This document shows, one piece after another, positions 17,612 through 25,804 of a stretch of 64,000 bases of DNA. The translations under genes and the position numbers were made by a program. The DNA lies in assembly GCF_011038655.2 (NCBI RefSeq), contig NZ_CP064954.1:2356001-2420000 (forward strand), given 5' to 3'. The notes under the pieces are model-generated. The model worked only from the letters and a program-made list of their open reading frames with translations, was not told the origin of the DNA and made no database searches. The number at the start of each line of letters is the position of its first letter. Within the stretch, counting starts at the first letter, position 1. This DNA comes from Corynebacterium lizhenjunii (lineage in GTDB: Bacteria; Actinomycetota; Actinomycetes; Mycobacteriales; Mycobacteriaceae).

Positions 17612-18856
17612 TTAGGGGTTGGGATGCAGCCCTTGGTCTGCACGCACCCGCTCGACCGCGGCGGCGAAGCGTTGCGGGTGGATGCGCCCCTCCTCCACAG
17701 CGGCAACTACCTGGTCAATCACGCTATCAATGTCTACCGCCGTGGACCATAGCGCCTGGTCCGCTCCGGCGGCAATGGCCGCCACCACCGCCTGCGCCGG
17801 GGTGTAATGGTCTGTAATGGCGCGCATGCCCGTCAGGTCATCGGTATAGGCCAGGTTTCTAAACCCATCGTGGTTGCGCAGCAGCCCGTAGGCGTGCGGG
17901 TTAAGGCTGGCGGGGGTGGTGCCATCGCCCAGACCGGGGACCACCATGTGGCCCACCATCACATCCGCGCGCGGCTCCCCGGCCAAGGCGGTGCGCCAGG
18001 GCACCAGGTCAAAGCCCGTCATTTCTGCCAGGTGCGGGGTAATAGCGGTGCCTGTGTGCGTGTCTCCCGATGCCCTCCCATGGCCCGGGTAGTGCTTAAA
18101 CACCGCCCCCACGCCGGCGTTTTCTAGCCCCCGGGCAAAGGCCATGCCGTACTCGCCCGCGCGCTGCGGGTCCGGGGAGAAGGAGCGGTCCCCCACCACT
18201 TCCAACCCAGCGCCATCGACGTCAAGCACCGGGGCAAAGTTGACATCGATACCGTGGGCGTGCAGGCGCGTACCAATGTCGTACGCAGTGGCTTCCACCT
18301 GCTGCGGGGTGCCCGCCGCCAGGGCCTGCGGGGAGGGGTAGGTACCCAGGATCTCAGAGAAGCGTTGCACGCGCCCGCCCTCGAAGTCGATGGCTACGTG
18401 GAAGGGCCGGCCCACCAGCTGGCGCAGGGCGTGAATATCGCGCCCTGGTTCTGTCAGCAGCGCCGGGTCTGCCCAGCTGGTAATGAAGATGCCGCCTACA
18501 CCGGCGTTGAGTTTGTGCAGGGCATCGTCAAAGTTGCTTACTCCGGGGAAGAGCAAAGAGGCCGCGGCAGCGCGGCGGTCCTGCGCCGGGACTTCGGGGC
18601 GCAGGGTAAATGCCGGGGCGGGGGTCGCGGCGGATTTGCTACTCGGGCTGTTCTGGGTGTTTCGGGTGTTCTGGCTGCTCTGGTTGTTCTGCGCGTTGTG
18701 GGCGTTCTGTGTGGCGGCCGACGTTGGGGACGCAGTCGGCGTCGCAGCAGCGGGGGTTGCGGACTCCCGGGAAGACTGCGCCGCATCCGGCGCGCAGGCG
18801 CACAACACCGCGCTGGCTGCTGCCAACCCGGTGCACACCCTCATCAACGCCTTCAC
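17612..18856 (-). CDS. lpqI: glycoside hydrolase family 3 lipoprotein (beta-N-acetylhexosaminidase-like)
   Basis: A 414-residue protein with a lipoprotein signal (residues 1-21, lipobox LCAC with Cys about 21). A low-complexity Ala/Thr/Asn/Gln stretch follows (residues 30-80), then a GH3 TIM barrel. The family active-site motif KHYPGHG with the following His (about residues 258-270), as in NagZ, is present, as is IDFEGGRVQRF. It should remove terminal GlcNAc from peptidoglycan fragments in wall recycling. In mycobacteria the equivalent LpqI gene lies beside aftD, as here. The start is GTG; the next in-frame ATG is four codons in. Confidence 0.87.
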   Translation of the reverse strand: MKALMRVCTGLAAASAVLCACAPDAAQSSRESATPAAATPTASPTSAATQNAHNAQNNQSSQNTRNTQNSPSSKSAATPAPAFTLRPEVPAQDRRAAAASLLFPGVSNFDDALHKLNAGVGGIFITSWADPALLTEPGRDIHALRQLVGRPFHVAIDFEGGRVQRFSEILGTYPSPQALAAGTPQQVEATAYDIGTRLHAHGIDVNFAPVLDVDGAGLEVVGDRSFSPDPQRAGEYGMAFARGLENAGVGAVFKHYPGHGRASGDTHTGTAITPHLAEMTGFDLVPWRTALAGEPRADVMVGHMVVPGLGDGTTPASLNPHAYGLLRNHDGFRNLAYTDDLTGMRAITDHYTPAQAVVAAIAAGADQALWSTAVDIDSVIDQVVAAVEEGRIHPQRFAAAVERVRADQGLHPNP

Positions 18857-19025
18857 CGTTTACAGTGTGCCGCACGCGCACGCAGAAGACCACTCAAGGC
18901 CGGACGTGCCGGGTAGGCGTGTGGCCGCCAGCTTTTGCACCTGGCGCGCAGGACTAGCTCATGGCTGGCGCACGGGTGGCGCACTGCTGGCGGACGGGGT
19001 GGCGCACGCAGCTGGCGGAAAGGGT

Positions 19026-19031
19026 TAGGAT
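19026..19031 (+). promoter_or_regulatory. -10 hexamer TAGGAT for leaderless stress-protein gene
   Basis: TAGGAT ends eight bases before the ATG at 19040 and there is no purine-rich ribosome site between the two. Confidence 0.5.
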
Positions 19032-19039
19032 GAGAACCC

Positions 19040-19552
19040 ATGAGTAATGGTCAAACCATGCTGATCGCTTTCGATGGCTCCCCGCGCGCCGCTCGTGCTC
19101 TGGAGCACGCCGCCCGGCTGCTGCGGCCGACCACGGTAGAAATCCTCACCGCCTGGGAGCCCGTGGCCCGCCAAGCAGCGCGCACTGTCAGCCGCACCGG
19201 TGTCCACCAAACTGTGCTCGACGCTGAGGCCGCCGCGGAGGATCCCGCTCAGGCTGAAGCGCTGAAGCTCTGTCGGCGCGGCGTGGAGGTCGCCCAGTCC
19301 CTGGGCCTGGCTGGGCGAGCCCACCTGGTGGAGGCTTCCACCACCATTGCCTCTGCCATTGTCGATGCCGCCCGGGAGCTCGACGTAGATGTCATCGTCA
19401 CCGGCACCCGCGCGCTGTCCGGGTTCCGGGCCTGGTGGAACTCCTCTACCGCGGACCAGATTGTGCGTGCCAGTGGCCTACCGGTGTTCATCGTGCCACC
19501 GGAGCTGGAGGAAGACGAAGAGGAAGAGCCCGAGTACTTCGAGGAGTCTTAA
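19040..19552 (+). CDS. universal stress protein
   Basis: A 170-residue single-domain Usp. The N-terminal strand reads MLIAFDGSPRAARAL and the C-terminal ATP-binding signature appears as GTRALSGFRAWWNSSTADQI followed by LPVFIVP, so it belongs to the nucleotide-binding UspFG-like subgroup. The last 20 residues are a run of Glu and Asp, an extension not typical of the family. It stands alone, with a probable leaderless promoter upstream and palindromic repeats downstream. The exact stress role is unknown. Confidence 0.9.
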   Translation: MSNGQTMLIAFDGSPRAARALEHAARLLRPTTVEILTAWEPVARQAARTVSRTGVHQTVLDAEAAAEDPAQAEALKLCRRGVEVAQSLGLAGRAHLVEASTTIASAIVDAARELDVDVIVTGTRALSGFRAWWNSSTADQIVRASGLPVFIVPPELEEDEEEEPEYFEES

Positions 19553-19738
19553 GGCCAGACTGCCGGGTGCATGGCTGGTGCCAGCAGGTTGGGTCCGATA
19601 TTTGGGCCCGGTATCCGGCCCGCGGATGCTTGCGCCGGTGGCTGCCGCTTCACGTCTTCGCCAATTCTCCGCACCGCCCCACCCGCCCAAGCCTCATCCG
19701 TCCAAACCACATCCGTCCAAACCACATCTACCCCATGC

Positions 19739-19865
19739 GCTACCTGTCGAAGAAACTATCCGGCGAATTCGACAAGTAGAGGTTGCCTCATTTCACGAAC
19801 TGGGAAAACGCAGCCACTTGCGGGCTACCTGTCGAAGAAACTATCCGGCGAATTCGACAAGTAGA
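19739..19865 (+). repeat. two copies of a 42-bp palindromic element
   Basis: Identical copies occupy 19739-19780 and 19824-19865, 85 bases apart. Each begins CTACCTGTCGAA and ends TTCGACAAGTAG, arms that pair at 11 of 12 positions around a loop of about 16 bases. They could fold into strong hairpins or be REP/MITE-like elements. Confidence 0.9.
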
Positions 19866-19949
19866 CTCTGTCCCATCGACCCCGGGGCGGCTCAGTCACA
19901 AAAATCACGTGACTTGAGCCAAGCCGGGGTAAATGCCCTGGACTGCTGT

Positions 19950-19955
19950 TAGGAT
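19950..19955 (+). promoter_or_regulatory. -10 hexamer TAGGAT for leaderless DUF2613/aftD transcript
   Basis: TAGGAT ends eight bases before the ATG at 19964, with no ribosome site visible. Confidence 0.5.
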
Positions 19956-19963
19956 GTGAGGCT

Positions 19964-20188
19964 ATGGCACACGAGACGGAACCCGCACCGCAGCGCGCAG
20001 ACAGCGCCCGGTTAAGCAAGCGCTCCTTGAGCCCCGCGCTGGGCTCCGCTGTAGTGGGCATTGCCTTGGGCGTGGTGGCCGTGGTGGGCATTGCCCAGTT
20101 CAGCGGTCACAACACCGTCCCGCCCTCCCAAGCTGTCTCTGCTGACGATGCCCTCTTGGGCGGGCCCGAGTACGGCTCCCGCAACTAG
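19964..20188 (+). CDS. DUF2613 small membrane protein
   Basis: A 74-residue protein with one transmembrane helix (about residues 27-47) and short polar ends. Sequence and position immediately before aftD match the DUF2613 family, represented in M. tuberculosis by Rv0236A as I recall. Its stop codon overlaps the GTG start of aftD by one base, so the two are co-translated. It may be an accessory subunit of the arabinosyltransferase; this is an inference from linkage only. Confidence 0.85.
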   Translation: MAHETEPAPQRADSARLSKRSLSPALGSAVVGIALGVVAVVGIAQFSGHNTVPPSQAVSADDALLGGPEYGSRN

Positions 20189-23100
20189 TGCGCGTGGGCT
20201 CACGCGGGGCACCAGGGACTGGCGGGGCACCAGCGACTAGCGGTGCAGCACCTGATGCTGCACCGGTTGGCAGGTGGGGCGCACACGCTGCCGGATGGGT
20301 GGTGCTCGGGCTGCTGGCCTTTTTGCAGCCCTTCGGCCTGGTAGCCGCCGATACCAAACATGACCTCACCGCGAACCCGGGTGCCTTCCTTGCCCGGGCG
20401 CTTACTCCTTACACCGACATCTTCACCCTGGGCCAGCTTCAAAATCAGGCTTACGGCTACCTCTTCCCCCATGGCGCATTTTTCCTACTCACCGAGCCGC
20501 TTCCGGATTGGATAGCCCAACGGCTGTGGTGGACCGTGGTTCTCGGGGTGGGCTACTCCGGGGCGCTGGCCCTAGCCCGGCGCGTCGTGGTCGTGGTGCT
20601 GCCCAACCAGACCGGGCTGCCCAACCAGGCCGGGCTGCCCAACCAGACCGGGCTGCCCAACCAGACCGGGCTGCCCGGCGCGTGGGCGGTGCTTGCTGCG
20701 GGGGCTTTTGTCCTGTCGCCGCGCACGCTGAGCACGCTTACTGCGATTTCTTCTGAAACGTGGCCAACCATGCTGGCACCGTGGGTGGTGTGGGCTGCGC
20801 TGGATCCGCGGCTCGGCTCGCACACCAACAGCCGCCGAGGCCCCGCAACCGGCCAATACGGCAGGCACACCAACCCCCGCCAGTCCCGCTGGTCCGCAGC
20901 GACCTCGCTGGCAGCGCCAGTAGCAGCCATGGTGTTGCCGGTGGCTTTGATGGGTGCGGTCAATGCCACCGCCACGCTGGCGGCGTGTGTGCCCGCGCTG
21001 GTGGTGCTGGTTTATCGGCGCGCGTGGAATGCGCTAGCCGCCTGGCTCGCGGGTTGCGCGTTGGTGAGCCTGTGGTGGATTGGCCCGCTGATGATTTTGG
21101 GTCGCTACTCCCCGCCGTTTACGGACTACATTGAGTCCGCCTTCGTGACCACTCGCTGGCTCAATCCCGCAGAGATTCTGCGCGGGGCCACCAGTTGGGC
21201 ACCATTTGTGGACAATGAACGCCTGGCGGGCACGCTGCTGGCCACGGAACCGACTTTTGTTCTGCTCACCGGGTTGGTGGCGGCAGTGGGGGTGGCTGGG
21301 TTGCACCGTCTGTCGCGGATGTGGACCTATATGCTGTTGGTCGGCTTGGCTGTCATGGGGATGCGCTATGGGTTCTACCTGGACTTCCTGGATGGCCCGG
21401 GCGCGTTTATGCGCAACGTGCACAAGTTTGATCCGCTAGTGCGCCTGCCGTTGGCACTCGGCGTCGGCGCGGTGGGTGCCGCCCTCCACGCCCGGCTTGG
21501 CGCCCACCACTCCCGCTACCGCAGCGCGGCGGTGGCGCTGGTGGTGTTGGTGGGGGCATCGGCAAGCCCAGCGTGGACGGGGCAACTGCTGCCGCGCGGG
21601 GCCTATGAGCAGGTGCCGCAGTATTGGCAGGACGCCGCGGATTTCCTCAACACCCATGCCCAGGGCACCCGCACGCTGCTCTACCCGCCGGAGTCCTTCG
21701 CCCGGGCAGACTGGGGGTGGACGCGCGACGAGCCCGCCCAACCCCTGTTGGAGGTGCCGTGGGCGGTGCGCGATGCCATCCCGCTAGTGCCCCCGGAGTC
21801 CATCCGGGGCTTGGACGGCGCCATGGCCGCCCTGTCGCGGGGCCAGGCCGCGGGGTTGGAGCGCATGGGTATTGGTGCGGTGCTGATTAAGGATGGCGTG
21901 GACTCCCACCGGGCGCTGGCCAATCTGCAGGGCCAGTGGCACAGCTTTGGGCCCATCGACGTGGTGCTGCTGGAGTCCCAGCCGCAGTATCTGCTCAGTG
22001 ACGCTGCCCCGGTGCGGGTGGCCGGCGGCGGGGAGGTGGCGGCGTTTTTGCCCGCCGCGCCCCTGGAGTTGGTCCCGGCTGGGGCCGGTGCCCAGGTGGT
22101 CACGGATACCCCGCTGCGGGTGGAGCGCAATTATGGCACTTTGGACGGCCCGGTCTCAGCGCCCTTGGCGCCTGCAGATACCACCCATGTGCGCAACCGC
22201 CAGCCCGACTACGCCTCCGTGGGCACCCCGGTGCAGGTGGCAGAAAGCGGCGGGCACGTGGCGGCGTCTTCTTCGGCTGCCGATGCCTCCGCGTTCGGCG
22301 GCGCCACCCCCTCCCGCTCTGTTACGGCCGCTGTCGACGGCGAGGACGCCACCGCCTGGTGGCCTGCTCCCGGCGAGCGCAACTCCTGGCTGGAGCTGCG
22401 CCCCGATAACCCCTACCCCGCCCGCGCCCAGTTAGAGCTGCAAACCACTAAGGACACAACGGTGCGCGTGCATAATGGGGACGCCGCCGTGGAGCTAGAT
22501 ACCACCGCAGGCACCCTGCACACCGTGCGCATACCCGGCGGGCAGGCCGCTGCGGTGCGCATTGAGCTGACCCAGCCGGTAGGCATTGTGCACGCGCAGG
22601 TGCGTGGGGCGCCCATCGAGCGGATAGTCACTCTGCCGGAGGTCACCGACCACGCCCGGGAGTTCTTCTTCCAGCAGGAGCTGGTAGATACCACGGTGCT
22701 GCGCCGGGCGTGGCAGCAGCCGCACGCGCTGACTGTGCGGGTGGAGGCCGACCGGACGGTGAGCATCGACGGCCAGGAGTATTCCCCCGGCCAGAGCTTG
22801 CAGCTTGCCCCCGGCGCCCACCAGCTGCGCACCCGGGCGCGCCAGGTGTGGCTGCGCGACGTCAACGCCCTGCCCTACGGCACCTTTACCCCCACCGACG
22901 CCCAGATCCCGCCCGCGCCCGGCCCCCGCACCCTCTACACAGGCCGCGCTTTCAACCCGGGTGTGGAAGGCTACCTGGATGGGCAGCGTTTGGAGCCCGT
23001 GCTTGCCGATGCCTCCTCCCAAGCCTTTGCCCTTCCCCCCGGCGCCGCAGGTACCTTTGAGCTGCGCTTTGCCGCCACTGATACCTTCCGTGCAAGCTTG

Positions 23101-23604
23101 GGCATTGGCGCGGTACTAGGCGGGCTAACCGTGGCTGGTTGCCTGTGGTTGTTGCGGCGGGACGGCCGGGTGCGTGCTTCCCGTCGGGGTGAGGCCGGGC
23201 AGGACTCGCTGCAGGACGCTGGGCCGGGCGATGCGTCGGACATCGGGCTGGACTCTGAGCTGGAGTGCTGGGCAGGCAGCGGCGGCACAGGCAAGCTGGT
23301 GCTCTTCGGACTGGCCGGGGCGGCGCTAGGGCCGGTGGGCCTGGGAGGAGTGGCGGCGGGCTGGGCGGCCACGCGCTATACCTCCTTGCCCGGACCGTGG
23401 TTAGCGGCCGGGCTGGTGGCAGCCGCCCAAGCCATGTTGGCACGCGCGCCGTGGCCTGCGGCCACTTACGCCGGGGACTCCTGGCTACTGGCCTTTCTCT
23501 GCGCCGCGGCGTTGGGCACGCTGGCGGTTCGCTCCATCCCTGCGTGTGAAGTCCCGGCGAGCGTGGCCCCAACGAGCGAGGCCCCGGCGCGCAGCTTGCC
23601 GTAG
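20188..23604 (+). CDS. aftD: AftD-type alpha-(1->3)-arabinofuranosyltransferase
   Basis: A 1138-residue GT-C enzyme that adds branching arabinofuranose from decaprenyl-phosphoarabinose to arabinogalactan and lipoarabinomannan on the outer side of the membrane. The N-terminal part (residues 35-450) has many transmembrane helices and the family pattern FMRNVHKFDPLVRLPLALG. The middle and C-terminal extracytoplasmic region (about 470-960) holds carbohydrate-binding-like beta domains (DGEDATAWWPAPGE visible), and two final helices follow (about 970-1100). The length is close to other corynebacterial AftD. Residues 138-161 are a four-copy GLPNQT repeat inserted in a loop. The 3' end overlaps the convergent acyltransferase by 139 bases. 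The GTG start overlaps the DUF2613 stop. Confidence 0.88.
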   Translation: MRVGSRGAPGTGGAPATSGAAPDAAPVGRWGAHAAGWVVLGLLAFLQPFGLVAADTKHDLTANPGAFLARALTPYTDIFTLGQLQNQAYGYLFPHGAFFLLTEPLPDWIAQRLWWTVVLGVGYSGALALARRVVVVVLPNQTGLPNQAGLPNQTGLPNQTGLPGAWAVLAAGAFVLSPRTLSTLTAISSETWPTMLAPWVVWAALDPRLGSHTNSRRGPATGQYGRHTNPRQSRWSAATSLAAPVAAMVLPVALMGAVNATATLAACVPALVVLVYRRAWNALAAWLAGCALVSLWWIGPLMILGRYSPPFTDYIESAFVTTRWLNPAEILRGATSWAPFVDNERLAGTLLATEPTFVLLTGLVAAVGVAGLHRLSRMWTYMLLVGLAVMGMRYGFYLDFLDGPGAFMRNVHKFDPLVRLPLALGVGAVGAALHARLGAHHSRYRSAAVALVVLVGASASPAWTGQLLPRGAYEQVPQYWQDAADFLNTHAQGTRTLLYPPESFARADWGWTRDEPAQPLLEVPWAVRDAIPLVPPESIRGLDGAMAALSRGQAAGLERMGIGAVLIKDGVDSHRALANLQGQWHSFGPIDVVLLESQPQYLLSDAAPVRVAGGGEVAAFLPAAPLELVPAGAGAQVVTDTPLRVERNYGTLDGPVSAPLAPADTTHVRNRQPDYASVGTPVQVAESGGHVAASSSAADASAFGGATPSRSVTAAVDGEDATAWWPAPGERNSWLELRPDNPYPARAQLELQTTKDTTVRVHNGDAAVELDTTAGTLHTVRIPGGQAAAVRIELTQPVGIVHAQVRGAPIERIVTLPEVTDHAREFFFQQELVDTTVLRRAWQQPHALTVRVEADRTVSIDGQEYSPGQSLQLAPGAHQLRTRARQVWLRDVNALPYGTFTPTDAQIPPAPGPRTLYTGRAFNPGVEGYLDGQRLEPVLADASSQAFALPPGAAGTFELRFAATDTFRASLGIGAVLGGLTVAGCLWLLRRDGRVRASRRGEAGQDSLQDAGPGDASDIGLDSELECWAGSGGTGKLVLFGLAGAALGPVGLGGVAAGWAATRYTSLPGPWLAAGLVAAAQAMLARAPWPAATYAGDSWLLAFLCAAALGTLAVRSIPACEVPASVAPTSEAPARSLP
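20599..20670 (+). repeat. 18-bp in-frame tandem repeat, four copies, in aftD
   Basis: Units of CTGCCCAACCAGACCGGG start at 20599, 20617, 20635 and 20653; the second has GCC for ACC. They encode LPNQTG repeats in a membrane loop. Confidence 0.92.
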
Positions 23605-24686
23605 CGTAATTTGTCGGCGCGCAGCCAGGCCTGGGCCGGGGCCTCCACCCAGGAATAGCTCAGCACGGCGACCACCAGGGTGCCGGCAAGCGTGAGCGCA
23701 CCCACGCGGAAGAACCCGCCCTGAAACGGCGCCATGCCCAGCAAGGGGAAGGCCACCCACAGCACCGCCACGTGCCACAGGAAAATCGCATAGGACCAGC
23801 GGCCTAGTACTTGCAGCAGGCGGGATTCCAGCAGGCGACTGCCCGCACCCCAGGCATAGGGAAGCACCACCGCGGCCGCGCACACCCCGCCCACGGCAAT
23901 ACGGCGAGCAAACTCCGCAGGGCTGGGATGCTCAAGGCCCTGGGGGCCAAACCACTCGCGGCTAGCCAACCAGATGGAGGCGGCGGCGAGGGACCAACCG
24001 AGGCATCGGCAGACTAGGGCACGTCGGCTGCGGGCACCACCGGCGCTAAGCCATGGGCGCATGCGTGGCTCGGCCTCTGCAGCCAGCATGCCCAGGGCAA
24101 ACCACCAACCGTAGGCGGGCGGGAAAATCTGCACGTTGACCTCAGTAACCTGCTCCCACGGGTACACCAGCCAGCCCCAGGCGAGGCTGGCCACGCCAAC
24201 CGCGGCGATCCACAGGATGCGCGTGGGCCGGGGCCGGGCACGCAGCAGCCACGCCGCGGCGGGCAGAAAGGCATAGAAAGCAAACTCCACGCACAAAGAC
24301 CACAGGTGGGTAAGGCCGGGGGCCAGGCCATCGGCAACATAGATTTGGGTGGCTGTGAGATTGCTGGCCACCTGAATGGCGCTAAAGTGCGCGCCTGGCA
24401 ACAGGGTCAGCACCACGGCCACGCACACCAGGTAGCCGGGGGCCAGGCGGGCAATGCGGGCGCGGGCATAACGCCCAGCAGCAGGGCCCACGTAGGCCTG
24501 CGGGCCGCGACGCCACAGCACAAACGCGCTGAGCATAAAGAACACCGCCACGCAGTAATCCAGGCGCTCCGCCCAGGCCCAGCCGGTGGCGGTCTGGAAG
24601 GAGACGTGCGTGACCATCACCCCCAGGGCTGCCACCGCGCGCAACCCGTCCAGGGCAGGCAGGTGCTGCGGTAAAGTTATGGCCAT
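23466..24686 (-). CDS. tmaT: acyltransferase family 3 membrane protein, TmaT-like
   Basis: A 406-residue integral membrane O-acyltransferase with about ten helices. It opens with LPALDGLRAVAALGVMVTH, the hallmark of acyltransferase-3 proteins with catalytic His, and contains LWSLCVEFAFY near residue 140. It lies between aftD and the DUF3068 gene, as the TmaT gene does in Corynebacterineae. TmaT acetylates trehalose monomycolate to allow MmpL-type export, and the cmpL1-like gene is 20 kb away in this window. The last 46 residues are encoded antisense to the aftD 3' end. A TAGGTT box six bases before ATG suggests a leaderless transcript. The function is assigned by synteny and family, not by a specific motif. 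Confidence 0.78.
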   Translation of the reverse strand: MAITLPQHLPALDGLRAVAALGVMVTHVSFQTATGWAWAERLDYCVAVFFMLSAFVLWRRGPQAYVGPAAGRYARARIARLAPGYLVCVAVVLTLLPGAHFSAIQVASNLTATQIYVADGLAPGLTHLWSLCVEFAFYAFLPAAAWLLRARPRPTRILWIAAVGVASLAWGWLVYPWEQVTEVNVQIFPPAYGWWFALGMLAAEAEPRMRPWLSAGGARSRRALVCRCLGWSLAAASIWLASREWFGPQGLEHPSPAEFARRIAVGGVCAAAVVLPYAWGAGSRLLESRLLQVLGRWSYAIFLWHVAVLWVAFPLLGMAPFQGGFFRVGALTLAGTLVVAVLSYSWVEAPAQAWLRADKLRYGKLRAGASLVGATLAGTSHAGMERTASVPNAAAQRKASSQESPA

Positions 24687-24692
24687 CGCATA

Positions 24693-24698
24693 AACCTA
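24693..24698 (-). promoter_or_regulatory. -10 hexamer TAGGTT before TmaT-like gene
   Basis: On the minus strand TAGGTT is followed after six bases by the ATG of the acyltransferase gene, with no ribosome site. Confidence 0.4.
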
Positions 24699-24736
24699 CC
24701 CCTACAGTTGTGGCTGTCTGTCAAAAGGAATGGTAC

Positions 24737-25804
24737 ATGTTCGCTCGCACCCGTGACCCCCTCCTGTGGTTGGTGGCTGCTGCCATCGCCGCATTAGTGC
24801 TAGCAGTGGCCGTCCCGGCGCTGGTGTTAGATAGCAGCATTCGGCTCTCCACCAACCGCAGCTACACCGCCACTTACGCTCCGGCGCCAGCGCTGATCCT
24901 GGACCACGCGCAAGAAGACGCCCAGCACATCACCTTGAAGGTCGAACAGCAGGTGACTACCTCTGCCAATGAGCGCTCGGATGCGGTAGCAACGGCAGAT
25001 GCGATATTAAAGCTCATTGACGTCGATAATCCCACCACCCCTTATGCGACAATGACGGATTCCGTGGTGCTCTCCCGGGAGTCTACCTACCCGGATAATG
25101 ACTTCCAGGCGTATCAAACGGTCAAGGTGCCGGGGATGAACACAGGATTTCGCGCCCTTGGCGCCCCGCGCGAGGGCCTGCAGTATTTCTTCCCCGCAGA
25201 TACGGAGCAGCGCAGCTACCCGTTTTATGAGCCACTGACCCAGGACTCCGCCCCGGTGGACTATGTGGACTCAGAAACCCGCGACGGCGTAGACGTCTAC
25301 CTCTTCCACCAAGAACTTGAGGCTGTTCCCACTATAGAGATGCTGCAGCGGCTCCAGCAGGGTTCTGCAGAATTAGACGTGTCCATGCTGCCCAATGCCC
25401 TATCCAAAAAAGGCCCTGCCAAGGAGTTCTACACCCCGGAGGAGCTGGAGCACTTCCAGTTGGCGCCGGAGCAGCCGGTAGAGCTTAATCCCTATTATTC
25501 TTTAAGCCGTGACCTGGCGGTGGACCCGGCTACGGGCACTATTGTGGACTCGAGCATCGACGTCTATATGGTCTTTGCTACCGATGCCGGCCAGGCCGCC
25601 GACCGCAGCGTGGATCCCGTCCACCGGGCCATTTTTGTCTCCGCACTGCGCTGGGATGACTCCACCCGCGCCGCGGCACTGGATTACGTGCGCCCCACCG
25701 TGCGCTTGCACAAGGCCATGGGGCTGTTTAGCTGGCTGGCGCGCGCCCTGGCGGTGTTGTTGTTGGTTGTAGCTGCTGTGCGTTTTGTCCGGCGGCGCGG
25801 CTAA
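24737..25804 (+). CDS. DUF3068 membrane protein (lipomannan/lipoarabinomannan maturation type)
   Basis: A 355-residue protein with one transmembrane helix at each end (about residues 8-30 and 328-350) and a large extracytoplasmic domain between, the DUF3068 architecture. Members of this family next to aftD (MSMEG_0317 and its C. glutamicum relative, from memory) are needed for lipomannan maturation and lipoarabinomannan synthesis. The ATG at 24737 is preferred because AAAGGAA precedes it; a GTG at 24710 would add nine residues. It is directly followed by a GT-C-like gene with no gap, so both are probably one transcript. Confidence 0.85.
   Translation: MFARTRDPLLWLVAAAIAALVLAVAVPALVLDSSIRLSTNRSYTATYAPAPALILDHAQEDAQHITLKVEQQVTTSANERSDAVATADAILKLIDVDNPTTPYATMTDSVVLSRESTYPDNDFQAYQTVKVPGMNTGFRALGAPREGLQYFFPADTEQRSYPFYEPLTQDSAPVDYVDSETRDGVDVYLFHQELEAVPTIEMLQRLQQGSAELDVSMLPNALSKKGPAKEFYTPEELEHFQLAPEQPVELNPYYSLSRDLAVDPATGTIVDSSIDVYMVFATDAGQAADRSVDPVHRAIFVSALRWDDSTRAAALDYVRPTVRLHKAMGLFSWLARALAVLLLVVAAVRFVRRRG

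Larger units (their letters stand above)
19553..19963 (+). other. 411-bp noncoding stretch with short repeats and a 42-bp element
   Basis: No gene is supported here. It contains 15-base tandem copies of ATCCGTCCAAACCAC (19697-19727) and two copies of a 42-base palindromic element (19739-19865). Several short frames ending in YLSKKLSGEFDK are translations of that element, not proteins. Confidence 0.6.

Noticed and set aside
19435..19864. Short frames ending in YLSKKLSGEFDK
   Set aside because: They are translations of the 42-base palindromic element in overlapping frames.
19739..19865. CRISPR-like repeat-spacer pattern
   Set aside because: Only two repeats with one spacer and no cas genes nearby.
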